Positions 9,424 through 19,127 are shown, counted from the stretch's first letter. The stretch: 64,000 nt of DNA from Leeuwenhoekiella polynyae (GCF_004104075.1 NZ_QOVK01000002.1:370902-434901), one strand, 5' to 3'. Notes: generated by a model not told the origin, from the letters alone. A program made the numbers and translations.

Positions 9424-11916
9424 TTAGAATGAAAATTCTAAGGCTCCGGTTACACCAAATCTACGTGCATCTGGAGTATCTAAATAATTACCTCTAAAAT
9501 TAAAGTCTATACGCAGCACTTTTAAAATATTACCTATACCTACACTATACTCATAATATGGTTTTTTATTGGGTGCGATATACTCAATATTTGTCGCATT
9601 TATAAGTTGGTTTTCATCTGAAATAGAACCCCAAGCTCCTCTAAAACCTATAATCTCACGCAGGTTTAATTTTTTCAAAAACGGAATACGACCGAAAATA
9701 CGCCCCCCAAAATTATGCTCTAAATGTAGTGTCGCATAGGTATCTGTAATAAACTCATAATAGTTTAACTGGGGAAATGTACCGTAAATAGAAAACAGAT
9801 TCTGATTACCCGGAACTACGCTCAACAGTCCTAAAGGCACTTCACCAAAAGTTTTACCGGCTTCTATAGTAGAACTGAAAGTCCCAAGACCTCCCATGCG
9901 CCAGGGTTGACGGTAAGACATTTGCAACTTTTCATAATCAAAATCACTATCTAAAAGTCCCTCTACTCCTTTTGTATAGCCAAAATATATCGTGGGAAAC
10001 CACTCATTAGTTACTGTTCTTTCTACCCCATAACCTGAAGTACGTTTACCCGGCTCATAAATTGCACTCAATACAAATTCTGCCTGTTTAACTTCAGACT
10101 TAATTTCGCTTTGCGTAAAATCTGTATAGTAATCAAGATTGAAAGTAGGCGAAGCTGATTTAAGTGTACGGTATGACATATCAGATCGTACAACTAGGTT
10201 CTTTAAAAATTCTGCTTCAATAGCAAAATTGGCCAACTTAATACTGGTAAGCTGATCGTTATTGCCCACAGTCACTAATGATGATGAAGCCAGGTTACGC
10301 CCTAATACATCTGTAGATGTGGTCAGACTGGCCGCAATTTGTTCCACATCTTGGCGGTAGCCCCCAGATAAAATCAGTCGGGCTTTGTGATCTAGTAATG
10401 CTTTACCGGATAACCCGAATTTAAATTTCTTATCCTTAAAACCATATGCTCCAAAACCTTCTATACGCCAAGGATCATTTTGATCAAAATAGGTACGGGC
10501 ACCTCCTCTAATGCGCAAACCTTCTACGTCATTAAAACCAAATGCAGAAAATACTGGACCTATATCTAGATTGGCATCGTCCCACTCATAATAACCACTC
10601 ACTAAAACAGAACCTACATCGTAAAACCGCTGAAATTTCGGCACTTTTTTAAGCGAATCAAGCATTACATAAACGCCCTTTTCATCTTTACTCAAAGGCT
10701 CCAGACGCTTTTGCTCCCAGAATTCATCGGGCTTGGTGTACACATCTTCTTCATAACGCGTAACACGCTTATCATAAAAACTCTCCTTCATGGGTTTATC
10801 AAACTTGTAATCATCGTACAAGGTTGTGCGTTTTCCATAAACACCACGACTCCCTTCTTTTTTCCGCAACGCAAAATCTGAAAGAAAATAATCACGGGTA
10901 ATCAAGAATAAAGAATCATTGAGCACATCAAATTCCTGCTCAATATAAATCTCCTTAACCCAGTTTATGTTAGCGCTTTTATTAACCTGAAGATTGATAT
11001 CTTTAATGGCCCAAGTGGTATCATTTACCCAAAAATCTCCTTTAAAAGTCAACTCATTAGAGCGTCTGGGATAGTAAATAATATTATAACACCACTTATT
11101 TTCAATATATGCGCTGTCTGACAACACATAATTATAGGTATCAATCCCTGTCGTAGATAACGGACTCACAAAACTTTTATCAAAAAATTTCAGGTAATTA
11201 TCATACACATTAAAGTCATTGTATAATTCCTGAATAAATGCAATTAAGGTTTGATTTGTACTGAAACCACTGTTGCGGTTTCCTTCTAACTCTTCTTTTT
11301 CCTTACCCAATATATTATCTCCAAAAACCTGACTGCTGCGTTCGTTAATAAAAATAGGCAAGTACGTTTTGCCTGTAATTCTAGAAGTATCCATCTGATC
11401 AAAGATGAATTCCATTTTATTAAAAATCTTACTATTTATTAAAGCACTGTCTATTGTATTCAAATCAAATTCAACCTTTTCATATTTATCATATTGATAT
11501 TGATCAACCAGACTTAAACCGTTAGATCGTTTGTTTGCCCAAATTTTCCTCAAAATATCAATCGCCGGATTATTTTTTTTAGGTTGTTTACCGGTATAGA
11601 TTACAACTTCATTCAAACTTTCGGTCTCTTCCTGTAATGTGATTTCAAGATTGTAGTTCACTTTCTGCGGAAGACTTACTTCTTTCGGCTGGAAGCCTAC
11701 AAAAGTTACCTTAAGGCCATCATACGTATTATCTGACTGCAAATAAAACCTTCCGTCTTCATTTGTGATAGTACCTTCAGTAGAACCAGCAAAAACCACA
11801 TTTGCAAAAGGTACCGGGTTACCGCTTTCATCAAACACAAGTCCACCTGCTTTAGTTTGAGCCAGAGTTAAAAGAGGTAGTAGGAGAAATAGAAAAGGTA
11901 TAAAAAGTTGCTTCAT
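9424..11916 (-). CDS. DUF5686 outer-membrane protein with carboxypeptidase-like regulatory domain
   Basis: An 830-residue secreted protein. Residues 1-19 are a signal peptide ending at LAQ; about 24-105 form a CarboxypepD_reg-like beta-sandwich of the kind found at the N-terminus of SusC/TonB-dependent receptors. The remainder is the DUF5686 region, rich in alternating strands and ending in a Phe (ALEFSF), as outer-membrane beta-barrels do. These proteins are conserved in Bacteroidota; the function is not established. No partner SusD or TonB gene is adjacent, and it stands alone between pdhB and ppa. Confidence 0.85.
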   Translation of the reverse strand: MKQLFIPFLFLLLPLLTLAQTKAGGLVFDESGNPVPFANVVFAGSTEGTITNEDGRFYLQSDNTYDGLKVTFVGFQPKEVSLPQKVNYNLEITLQEETESLNEVVIYTGKQPKKNNPAIDILRKIWANKRSNGLSLVDQYQYDKYEKVEFDLNTIDSALINSKIFNKMEFIFDQMDTSRITGKTYLPIFINERSSQVFGDNILGKEKEELEGNRNSGFSTNQTLIAFIQELYNDFNVYDNYLKFFDKSFVSPLSTTGIDTYNYVLSDSAYIENKWCYNIIYYPRRSNELTFKGDFWVNDTTWAIKDINLQVNKSANINWVKEIYIEQEFDVLNDSLFLITRDYFLSDFALRKKEGSRGVYGKRTTLYDDYKFDKPMKESFYDKRVTRYEEDVYTKPDEFWEQKRLEPLSKDEKGVYVMLDSLKKVPKFQRFYDVGSVLVSGYYEWDDANLDIGPVFSAFGFNDVEGLRIRGGARTYFDQNDPWRIEGFGAYGFKDKKFKFGLSGKALLDHKARLILSGGYRQDVEQIAASLTTSTDVLGRNLASSSLVTVGNNDQLTSIKLANFAIEAEFLKNLVVRSDMSYRTLKSASPTFNLDYYTDFTQSEIKSEVKQAEFVLSAIYEPGKRTSGYGVERTVTNEWFPTIYFGYTKGVEGLLDSDFDYEKLQMSYRQPWRMGGLGTFSSTIEAGKTFGEVPLGLLSVVPGNQNLFSIYGTFPQLNYYEFITDTYATLHLEHNFGGRIFGRIPFLKKLNLREIIGFRGAWGSISDENQLINATNIEYIAPNKKPYYEYSVGIGNILKVLRIDFNFRGNYLDTPDARRFGVTGALEFSF

Positions 11917-12030
11917 ATAAAATTTGAGCTGATGAATGTTTTGAACTCAGATTAATCTAAAATAGTATTGATATCTACGATTCTTTAATCTTCCAAGTTC
12001 TGTTTGTCGCAAAAAGAAACCTTTATTAAC

Positions 12031-12066
12031 AAAAAAAGCTTCATTAACCATAGGCCAATGAAGCTT
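12031..12066 (-). terminator. Terminator downstream of pdhB
   Basis: Perfect 10-base stem AAGCTTCATT/AATGAAGCTT followed on the minus strand by a run of seven T. It lies 20 bases after the pdhB stop. Confidence 0.9.
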
Positions 12067-12086
12067 CAAAGATAGTAGTATCTAAA

Positions 12087-13064
12087 TTATCTGTAAAGTA
12101 CTTTTTTAACAGCTTTAACAACATCATTGCTATTCGGTATCCACTCTTTCAAAAGAACTGGTGAATATGGAGCTGGTGTGTCTGCTGTATTTATTTTTAC
12201 GATAGGAGCATCTAAGTAGTCAAATGCTTTTTCCTGAACCTGATAGGTGATTTCAGTAGAAACGTTTCCAAAAGGCCAAGCTTCCTCTAAAATAATTAGA
12301 CGGTTTGTTTTTTTAACCGATGCGATAACTGCATCAATATCAAGAGGTCTTACCGTACGTAAATCTATGATTTCGCAAGAGATACCTTCTTTCTCTAATT
12401 CGTCTGCAGCGGTATAAGCTTCCTTTATAATCTTACCAAAAGAAACAATAGTTACATCTGTACCTTCTCGCTTAATATCTGCAACTCCAATTGGAATCAG
12501 ATACTCTCCTTCAGGCACCTCCCCCTTATCACCGTACATCTGCTCACTTTCCATAAAGATAACCGGATCATCATCTCGTATAGCAGATTTCAATAAACCT
12601 TTTGCATCAGCAGGATTAGATGGCACGATAACTTTAAGCCCCGGTGTATTTGCAAACCAGCTCTCAAAAGCCTGAGAGTGTGTTGCACCTAACTGACCAG
12701 CAGAAGCTGTAGGACCTCTAAAAACAATAGGACAGTTAAACTGACCACCAGACATCTGGCGTATTTTTGCTGCGTTATTTATAATTTGATCAATTCCCAC
12801 AAGTGAAAAGTTGAATGTCATATATTCTACAATAGGGCGGTTACCATTCATTGCACTCCCAATAGCGATACCGGCAAACCCAAGTTCTGAGATTGGAGTG
12901 TCTATAACACGGTCTGCACCAAACTCATCTAACATACCTTTAGATGCTTTGTATGCACCGTTATATTCTGCTACCTCTTCACCCATAAGATAAATGGCCT
13001 CATCCCGGCGCATTTCTTCACTCATGGCCTCACAAACGGCTTCCCTAAATTGTATTGTTTTCAT
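12087..13064 (-). CDS. pdhB: Pyruvate dehydrogenase E1 component subunit beta
   Basis: A 325-residue transketolase-like E1 beta subunit that pairs with E1 alpha and thiamine diphosphate to decarboxylate pyruvate and acetylate lipoyl-E2. The start MKTIQFREAVCEAMSEEM and the motif GEEVAEYNGAYKASKGM are characteristic of the flavobacterial PdhB; EAFDYLDAPI-type sequence near the C-terminus also fits. The alpha subunit and E2 are not adjacent, so the complex genes are split in this genome. It is divergent from etfBA across a 284-base intergenic region. Confidence 0.93.
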   Translation of the reverse strand: MKTIQFREAVCEAMSEEMRRDEAIYLMGEEVAEYNGAYKASKGMLDEFGADRVIDTPISELGFAGIAIGSAMNGNRPIVEYMTFNFSLVGIDQIINNAAKIRQMSGGQFNCPIVFRGPTASAGQLGATHSQAFESWFANTPGLKVIVPSNPADAKGLLKSAIRDDDPVIFMESEQMYGDKGEVPEGEYLIPIGVADIKREGTDVTIVSFGKIIKEAYTAADELEKEGISCEIIDLRTVRPLDIDAVIASVKKTNRLIILEEAWPFGNVSTEITYQVQEKAFDYLDAPIVKINTADTPAPYSPVLLKEWIPNSNDVVKAVKKVLYR

Positions 13065-13305
13065 AAATAAAAATGGATGTAAGAATACTATTAATCAAAA
13101 TCTATATTTTGTGAACTATGCCACATAATCTCTCAAAAAAAACTTAAAAATCAAGCTAATTATTTTTGATTTTTATATCCCGCATAGTCAGCAAAATCAC
13201 CAATTTTGCAGGGACAGCAAAAATAGGAATTAAATCTTCCCAAAAGAATCGGTTTTAACTAAATTTTGTTATGCACGCATAGCAAATTTCCGATTTTAAT
13301 GCTTA

Positions 13306-13320
13306 TTTTCGTAACGAAAA
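13306..13320. promoter_or_regulatory. Inverted repeat upstream of etfBA
   Basis: TTTTCGT-A-ACGAAAA, a perfect 7-1-7 inverted repeat, 28 bases before the etfB ATG in the pdhB-etfB divergent region. The spacing to the start suits an operator. No regulator is identified, and the rest of the 284-base region shows nothing I can name. Confidence 0.3.
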
Positions 13321-13348
13321 CGAAATAGTTACACGTAAAAATTTATAT

Positions 13349-14095
13349 ATGAAAATATTAGTGTGCATCAGTCACGTACCTGATACGACTTCAAAAATCA
13401 ATTTTACAGACAACGACACCAAGTTTGATACTAACGGGGTTCAGTTTGTAATCAACCCTAACGACGAGTTTGGCCTTACCCGCGCAATGTGGTTTAAGGA
13501 GAAACAAGGCGCAACTGTAGACATTATTAATGTAGGCGGCCCTGAAACTGAACCTACCCTGCGCAAAGCCTTAGCAATAGGAGCAGATTCTGCAATACGA
13601 ATCAACACCGAAGCTTTAGATGGATATCAAGTTGCTAAAGAGTTGAGCGCGGTTGCTAAAGAAGGAAATTACGATCTTATCATCGCCGGCCGTGAATCTA
13701 TAGATTATAATGGAGGAATGGTACCGGGAATGCTAGCAAACCTGATTGGTGCTAGTTTTGTAAACACATGCATCAGCCTTGAAGTTGATGGTGAAACGGC
13801 AACTGCAATTCGGGAAATAGATGGCGGTAAAGAAACTGTAAGTGCAAAACTTCCATTAGTAATAGGTGGTCAAAAAGGCTTGGTTGAAGAAAGCGATTTG
13901 AGAATTCCTAATATGAGAGGCATCATGATGGCACGTAAAAAACCTCTAGAGGTAAAAGAACCACAAGGTGCAGAAATAGAAACTAAAGCTGTTTCTTTTG
14001 AAAAACCAGCACCTAAAGGTGAGGTAAAGTTAGTTTCACCAGACAACTTAGATGAGCTAATAAACTTATTGCATAACGAGGCTAAAGTTATCTAG
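13349..14095 (+). CDS. etfB: Electron transfer flavoprotein subunit beta
   Basis: A 248-residue EtfB. With EtfA it forms the FAD/AMP heterodimer that takes electrons from acyl-CoA dehydrogenases and passes them toward the quinone pool. It begins MKILVCISHVPDTTSKI and contains the conserved IAGRESIDYNGGMVPGMLA stretch of the beta subunit. Length is normal. etfA follows after 65 bases in the same direction, so they are probably one operon. Confidence 0.96.
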   Translation: MKILVCISHVPDTTSKINFTDNDTKFDTNGVQFVINPNDEFGLTRAMWFKEKQGATVDIINVGGPETEPTLRKALAIGADSAIRINTEALDGYQVAKELSAVAKEGNYDLIIAGRESIDYNGGMVPGMLANLIGASFVNTCISLEVDGETATAIREIDGGKETVSAKLPLVIGGQKGLVEESDLRIPNMRGIMMARKKPLEVKEPQGAEIETKAVSFEKPAPKGEVKLVSPDNLDELINLLHNEAKVI

Positions 14096-14160
14096 CATGT
14101 ATCATCTAATTTATTTATGAATCGTATTTCTGTTTAGGCAGAAAACAAAAAATATACAAT

Positions 14161-15129
14161 ATGTCAGTTTTAGTATTTACAGAATCAGAAGAAGGAAAAT
14201 TTAAAAAAACGGCTTATGAAGTAGTAAGCTATGCCCGTGGCATTGCAGATATGATGAACACCACTGTTACTGCACTCACAATTAATGCAGACGAAACCAC
14301 TTCACTGGGTGCTTACGGCGCAGACAAAGTTGTTCACATAAAAAATGACAAACTTGCTAAATTTACTGCAAATGCATATGCCAGCGCACTAACTCAAGCT
14401 GCTCAGAAAGAAGGATCAAAAGTAATTGTATTGAGCAGTAGTGCCAATGCAAAATATCTTGCTCCTATTTTAGCTGTTGATCTCAACGCAGGTTACGCAT
14501 CTAATGTTGTTGCATTACCTGAAAGCGAATCTCCGTTTACTGTTAAGCGCACCGCGTTTACCAATAAAGCGTTCAATCACACCGAAATCAAAACCGATGT
14601 GAAAGTCATCGGACTTTCTAAAAATAGTTTCGGTCTTAAAGAAGTTCAGAAAGACGCTTCTGAAGAAAGTTTTGAACCAAGTCTTGACGATTCGCATTTC
14701 AATATTGAGGTACAGTCAGTAGATAAAGTAAAAGACAAGGTTACTATCGCAGATGCAGAAATAGTTGTTAGTGGTGGTCGCGGACTTAAAGGCCCTGAGA
14801 ATTGGGGTATGATCGAAGAGATGGCAGATATTCTAGGCGCAGCGACAGCCTGCTCTAAACCAGTCTCTGACATGGGATGGAGACCACACAGCGAACACGT
14901 AGGACAAACTGGTAAGCCGGTCGCTTCTAACTTATATATCGCAATAGGTATTTCTGGAGCAATACAACACCTTGCAGGAATCAACGCTTCAAAAACAAAA
15001 GTTGTTATTAATACAGACCCGGAAGCTCCGTTTTTTAAAGCCGCAGATTACGGTATTGTAGGCGATGCTTTTGAGGTTGTACCTAAGTTAAATGAAAAAT
15101 TAAAAGAGTTTAAAGCAAGTAACTCTTAA
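14161..15129 (+). CDS. etfA: Electron transfer flavoprotein subunit alpha
   Basis: A 322-residue EtfA carrying the FAD-binding C-terminal domain. VVSGGRGLKGPENW and the SKPVSDMGWRPHSEHVGQTG region match the FAD site of the alpha subunit, and NTDPEAPFFKAADYGIVGD is the conserved C-terminal loop. It partners the preceding etfB. A terminator hairpin follows 25 bases after the stop. Confidence 0.96.
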   Translation: MSVLVFTESEEGKFKKTAYEVVSYARGIADMMNTTVTALTINADETTSLGAYGADKVVHIKNDKLAKFTANAYASALTQAAQKEGSKVIVLSSSANAKYLAPILAVDLNAGYASNVVALPESESPFTVKRTAFTNKAFNHTEIKTDVKVIGLSKNSFGLKEVQKDASEESFEPSLDDSHFNIEVQSVDKVKDKVTIADAEIVVSGGRGLKGPENWGMIEEMADILGAATACSKPVSDMGWRPHSEHVGQTGKPVASNLYIAIGISGAIQHLAGINASKTKVVINTDPEAPFFKAADYGIVGDAFEVVPKLNEKLKEFKASNS

Positions 15130-15154
15130 TTTTAGTATTTTCAACCGTTCAAAG

Positions 15155-15199
15155 GGCTGTTTAAATTTGGATATTTGTCCTCTTTTAAACAGCCTTTTT
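15155..15199 (+). terminator. Terminator of etfBA
   Basis: Eleven-base stem GGCTGTTTAAA/TTTAAACAGCC with an 18-base loop and a T-run. It lies between etfA and the next gene. Confidence 0.85.
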
Positions 15200-15200
15200 A

Positions 15201-15208
15201 TATTTTTG
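15201..15208 (+). promoter_or_regulatory. TATTTTTG -7 element immediately before the DUF151 gene
   Basis: Matches TAnnTTTG and sits just after the etfA terminator, only 6 bases before the ATG at 15215. If it is the real promoter the mRNA would be nearly leaderless. Confidence 0.4.
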
Positions 15209-15214
15209 CAACTT

Positions 15215-15838
15215 ATGAGTTTAGTGCGTTTGAATATCAAGGGAATATCGTACAGCCAGACACAGAATGGTGCATACGCTTTAATTCTAAGTGAAGTAGA
15301 AGGGGATCGTAAATTACCTATTGTTATAGGTGCTTTTGAAGCGCAATCTATTGCCATTGCTCTTGAGAAAGAAATAAAACCTCCTCGCCCGCTTACCCAC
15401 GACCTTTTTAAGAATTTTGCAGACCGTTTTGACATTCTTATTAAACAGGTCATCATACATAAATTAGTAGATGGTGTGTTTTATAGCAGTATTATCTGTG
15501 AAAGAGATAATATTGAAGAAATTATAGATGCCAGAACCAGTGACGCTATATCACTAGCCTTACGATTTGATGCCCCTATATTTACATATAAGAACATTCT
15601 TGATAAAGCAGGGATTTACCTTAAAGGTTCTGAGCAAGATAAAATGAGTGAAGACGACGAGGAAGATGACATTCTTGTAGATCAACTTGTACTTGATGAG
15701 GAAGAACACAGTTCTGGGTCTACAGATTACAAAAAACTATCACTTAGCGAACTTAATTCTCTTTTAGAACAAGCTGTTGTTGCCGAAGATTATGAAGCTG
15801 CGGCAAAAATTCGTGACGAAATTTCTAAACGCAATTAA
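15215..15838 (+). CDS. Bifunctional nuclease family protein (DUF151) with UVR motif
   Basis: About 207 residues. Residues 1-130 form the DUF151 domain (MSLVRLNIKGISYSQ..., VEGDRKLPIVIGAFEA), described as nuclease in some homologues. An acidic linker (about 145-170) leads to a C-terminal UvrB/UvrC-like motif, LLEQAVVAEDYEAAAKIRDE. An upstream in-frame ATG at 15167 falls in the loop of the etfA terminator, so ATG 15215, where conservation begins, is chosen. It is followed 5 bases later by a nucleoside transporter gene. The precise biochemical role is uncertain. Confidence 0.85.
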   Translation: MSLVRLNIKGISYSQTQNGAYALILSEVEGDRKLPIVIGAFEAQSIAIALEKEIKPPRPLTHDLFKNFADRFDILIKQVIIHKLVDGVFYSSIICERDNIEEIIDARTSDAISLALRFDAPIFTYKNILDKAGIYLKGSEQDKMSEDDEEDDILVDQLVLDEEEHSSGSTDYKKLSLSELNSLLEQAVVAEDYEAAAKIRDEISKRN

Positions 15839-15843
15839 TATAG

Positions 15844-17259
15844 ATGCGAAAACTACTCCTTTTCCTACTCATTTCTTCAATCACCACAATTTCCTCATTT
15901 GCTCAAAACGTCCAGGAAATATTACCTATAAACGAAACAAAAAAACTCATACCTAACGCCGGTTTTTCTTTTGATAGTTTATGGAGAGGTGTTTTGGGAA
16001 TGATTTGCTTGTTGCTTATCGCTTACCTATTTAGCAATAACAGAAAAGCAATAAACTGGAAAACAATAGGTGTTGGTCTTGGTGCTCAGTTATTGTTAGC
16101 CATTGGAGTATTAAAAGTTCCTTTTGTTCAAAAAGCTTTTGAGTTTGTAGGAAAAATATTTGTCAAGATTCTAGATTTTACTGCAGCTGGTAGTGAATTT
16201 CTTCTTGGCGGAATGATGGATACAGAAAGTTACGGCTTCATTTTTATTTTTCAAGTATTACCTACCATAATATTCTTCTCAGCTCTAACTTCAGTCTTAT
16301 TCTATTTAGGCGTAGTTCAGATTGTTGTTAAAGGTATGGCTTGGGTACTCACAAAGCTACTAGGCATTTCTGGTGCAGAAAGTTTATCTGTAGCCGGTAA
16401 TATCTTTTTAGGTCAAACCGAAGCTCCCTTAATGATCAAAGCTTATTTGGAGCGCATGACCCGTTCAGAGATCTTACTAGTTATGATTGGTGGGATGGCC
16501 ACCGTAGCAGGTGGAGTGCTTGCTGCCTATATTGGTTTTTTAGGTGGTGACGATGCTACTTTAAGATTAGAATTCGCAAGACACTTACTTGCTGCTTCAG
16601 TAATGGCTGCTCCCGGTGCTATTGTGATTTCTAAACTACTATATCCTCAACAAGAAAAAATAGATCCTAGAGTTGAAGTTTCGGCAGATAAAATAGGCTC
16701 CAACATATTAGATGCTATAGCCACAGGTACGACCGAAGGTTTAAAGCTTGCTGCCAATGTTGGCGCAATGTTACTTGTTTTTGTTGCTTTTATAGCAATG
16801 ATAAATTATGGCTTTAATAAAATAGGTGAAGTCACAATGCTTAATGATTTTCTTGCTGCTAATACGCCATACAGTAGTTTCTCTTTAGAATCTGTATTAG
16901 GATCCATTTTTGCTCCTTTGATGTGGCTTATAGGTGTCGCTTCTGAAGATGTGATGTTAATGGGGCAACTGCTAGGAATAAAACTAGCCGCAAGTGAATT
17001 TGTTGGATACATTCAACTCGCAGAATTAAAAAACCCGGTAAATACGCTGAGCTTTACTTATGAAAAATCGGTTATTATGGCTACTTATTTGCTTTGCGGT
17101 TTTGCAAATTTTGCTTCGATAGGGATACAAATAGGTGGTATTGGATCTTTAGCTCCAGGACAGCGAAAAACACTTTCAGAATTTGGTCTTAAAGCTGTTT
17201 TAGGAGGTACATTAGCGTCCTTATTCTCTGCAACTATAGCGGGTATGATTATAGGCTAA
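15844..17259 (+). CDS. Concentrative nucleoside transporter (NupC/CNT family)
   Basis: A 471-residue inner-membrane symporter importing nucleosides with H+ or Na+. The CNT core is visible in GNIFLGQTEAPLMIKAYLERM and ASEDVMLMGQLLGIKLAASEFVGY. Unusually the protein starts with a signal-peptide-like segment (MRKLLLFLLISSITTISSFAQ) and a ~30-residue linker before the first CNT helix, a form seen in Bacteroidota. It probably shares a transcript with the DUF151 gene. Together with the kinase at the left edge it supports deoxynucleoside salvage. Confidence 0.9.
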   Translation: MRKLLLFLLISSITTISSFAQNVQEILPINETKKLIPNAGFSFDSLWRGVLGMICLLLIAYLFSNNRKAINWKTIGVGLGAQLLLAIGVLKVPFVQKAFEFVGKIFVKILDFTAAGSEFLLGGMMDTESYGFIFIFQVLPTIIFFSALTSVLFYLGVVQIVVKGMAWVLTKLLGISGAESLSVAGNIFLGQTEAPLMIKAYLERMTRSEILLVMIGGMATVAGGVLAAYIGFLGGDDATLRLEFARHLLAASVMAAPGAIVISKLLYPQQEKIDPRVEVSADKIGSNILDAIATGTTEGLKLAANVGAMLLVFVAFIAMINYGFNKIGEVTMLNDFLAANTPYSSFSLESVLGSIFAPLMWLIGVASEDVMLMGQLLGIKLAASEFVGYIQLAELKNPVNTLSFTYEKSVIMATYLLCGFANFASIGIQIGGIGSLAPGQRKTLSEFGLKAVLGGTLASLFSATIAGMIIG

Positions 17260-17262
17260 CTC

Positions 17263-17631
17263 TTAATTAAAAGTTCTAGCCCATTCTTCAGCTGCCTTGT
17301 AATTTGTAAAATACGCGAAGGACCCCTTGAATAAGCTTTGTTCTTTTATAAGCTCTTCACGACGACTCACTCCTTCTTCAGATACTACAGCCAGGCCTCT
17401 CATTTTAGAAAGGTTTAAATCTTTCATCAAATCTGCATCAAAGCTTGTTTTGAGATTACGCTCTGATATTAGAACATATTTTTCTGCTCCATAAAACCCT
17501 TCTATATCCTTGAACATTTTTTTAGAATGTTCAATTTTAACCTCGTCAAGATCTTCATCAAATTTCATGTGAATGAAACCTTCGTAGTACTTAACTTCTC
17601 CAAAAGGGTAAGCGATAGTTTTTAAGACCAT
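17263..17631 (-). CDS. Conserved hypothetical protein, possibly STAS/SpoIIAA-like
   Basis: A 122-residue soluble protein without signal peptide or membrane segment. I do not recognise a named family with certainty. The pattern of alternating strands and helices, with IHMKFDEDLDEVKIEHSKKM and a C-terminal YKAAEEWARTFN, resembles short SpoIIAA/STAS-like proteins of Flavobacteriia. It converges with the nucleoside transporter, the stops being 3 bases apart. Function unknown. Confidence 0.65.
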   Translation of the reverse strand: MVLKTIAYPFGEVKYYEGFIHMKFDEDLDEVKIEHSKKMFKDIEGFYGAEKYVLISERNLKTSFDADLMKDLNLSKMRGLAVVSEEGVSRREELIKEQSLFKGSFAYFTNYKAAEEWARTFN

Positions 17632-17738
17632 TTAACTAAATTAAGTTTTTTTTAAGAAAGCGAAAATAATCATTATTATTAGTTAATAAGTATCTCGTTA
17701 AAAATAAAATCACAATCAAATTAAAATAAGTAATTCCT

Positions 17739-17746
17739 TACTTTTG
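17739..17746 (+). promoter_or_regulatory. -7 promoter element of thyA
   Basis: TACTTTTG matches TAnnTTTG and lies 27 bases before the thyA ATG. No strict TTTG -33 partner is seen. Confidence 0.5.
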
Positions 17747-17773
17747 AATTCTATTCTTTAGAAGCCTATTATC

Positions 17774-18625
17774 ATGAAGCAATATCACGACCTTGTAAAA
17801 CATATTTTAGACGAAGGAACACAAAAAGGAGACCGTACAGGTACAGGAACATTAAGTGTATTTGGTTATCAAATGCGTTTTGATCTTAGTGAAGGTTTCC
17901 CAATGGTTACTACAAAGAAATTGCATTTAAAGTCTATCATATATGAGCTTTTATGGTTCTTAAAAGGTGATACAAATATTGATTACCTTAAAGAAAATGG
18001 TGTACGCATCTGGAATGAATGGGCTGATGAGAATGGCAATCTAGGGCCGGTTTACGGGCACCAATGGCGCAACTGGAATAGCGAGGAAATTGACCAAATC
18101 AAAGAGGTTGTTGAAACTTTAAAAAATAACCCGAACAGCAGAAGAATGCTTGTAAGCGCCTGGAATCCCAGCGTTATGCCAGACACTTCAAAATCTTTTG
18201 CAGATAATGTTGCAAACGGAAAAGCTGCACTGCCTCCTTGCCACGCTTTTTTTCAGTTTTATGTTGCCCCGGGAAATCCCGATGCAGAAGACAAAAGACC
18301 TAAGCTTTCTTGCCAGCTTTACCAGCGCAGTGCAGATGTCTTTCTAGGTGTGCCTTTCAATATAGCTTCATATGCATTATTCACAATGATGATGGCACAA
18401 GTATGCGACTATGCTCCGGGAGATTTTATACATACTTTTGGCGATGCGCATATTTACAACAATCATATAGAGCAATTAAATTTGCAATTGAGCCGAGAAA
18501 TACGCACCTTACCGACAATCACGCTTAATCCTGAAGTAAAAGACATTTTCAGTTTTACGTTTGATGATTTTAAATTAGAAAATTACGATCCGCATCCTCA
18601 TATTAAAGGTGCTGTCGCAGTTTAA
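17774..18625 (+). CDS. thyA: Thymidylate synthase
   Basis: A 283-residue ThyA that methylates dUMP to dTMP with methylene-tetrahydrofolate, producing dihydrofolate. The catalytic cysteine is Cys156 in [17 protein letters not shown] near residue 21 binds the phosphate, and DPHPHIKG closes the protein. Length and motifs are normal. The folA gene, which recycles the dihydrofolate product, lies 4.7 kb downstream on the same strand but is not in the same operon. Confidence 0.97.
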   Translation: MKQYHDLVKHILDEGTQKGDRTGTGTLSVFGYQMRFDLSEGFPMVTTKKLHLKSIIYELLWFLKGDTNIDYLKENGVRIWNEWADENGNLGPVYGHQWRNWNSEEIDQIKEVVETLKNNPNSRRMLVSAWNPSVMPDTSKSFADNVANGKAALPPCHAFFQFYVAPGNPDAEDKRPKLSCQLYQRSADVFLGVPFNIASYALFTMMMAQVCDYAPGDFIHTFGDAHIYNNHIEQLNLQLSREIRTLPTITLNPEVKDIFSFTFDDFKLENYDPHPHIKGAVAV

Positions 18626-18643
18626 ACCCAAATCTTCAACATC

Positions 18644-19057
18644 ATGAGGTCTATTATTTTTGTCACAGCTTTTCTTTTAGCTGGTATCACGTTTGCACAA
18701 GAAGGCATCACCGTATCTGGTAATGCAATTTCAATCAAAGAAATCCCTCCGGTTTGGCCGGGCTGTGAAGGTTCTCTTGCAGAAAAAAAAGCGTGTTTTA
18801 AAAAACAACTGGTACAACACGTTGTTTCTAACTTTAAATTCCCTGAAGGTTACAAAAGAGGTAGTGTTAAAGAAAAGGTGGTAGTTGATTTTGTAATCAA
18901 CGAAAAAGGAAAGCCACAAATTCTTGGTATAAAAGGCGGCACTAAAATTCTTCAAGAAGAAGCAAAACGCAACATTTTAGCAATTCCTAAAATGACTCCT
19001 GGGCAAGCAGGCGGAAAACCAAGAGCGATAAAATACTCAATGCCATTCACCTTTTAA
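18644..19057 (+). CDS. Secreted TonB C-terminal-like protein
   Basis: A 137-residue protein with signal peptide (residues 1-18, ITFAQ) and a single TonB C-terminal-like domain: VWPGCEG with two nearby Cys, then VVVDFVINEKGKPQILGIKGG and the final MPFTF strand. Proteins like this in Bacteroidota have the beta-sheet fold of TonB but no membrane-anchoring Pro-rich linker, so it is not a complete energy transducer. It follows thyA by 18 bases and may be co-transcribed. Confidence 0.75.
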   Translation: MRSIIFVTAFLLAGITFAQEGITVSGNAISIKEIPPVWPGCEGSLAEKKACFKKQLVQHVVSNFKFPEGYKRGSVKEKVVVDFVINEKGKPQILGIKGGTKILQEEAKRNILAIPKMTPGQAGGKPRAIKYSMPFTF

Positions 19058-19102
19058 CTAGGGCTTAACGTTATACGCAAAAGGCTCAAAGCATTAAATG
19101 TT

Positions 19103-19127
19103 TAACTTTGAGAATAACTCAAAGTTA
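19103..19127. promoter_or_regulatory. Perfect inverted repeat overlapping the egtB promoter
   Basis: TAACTTTGAG-aataa-CTCAAAGTTA, two perfect 10-base arms with a 5-base spacer, 11 bases before the egtB ATG. The left arm contains TAACTTTG, which itself fits the -7 consensus, so a protein bound here would cover the promoter. There is no following T-tract, so it is not a terminator for the upstream gene. Confidence 0.5.
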
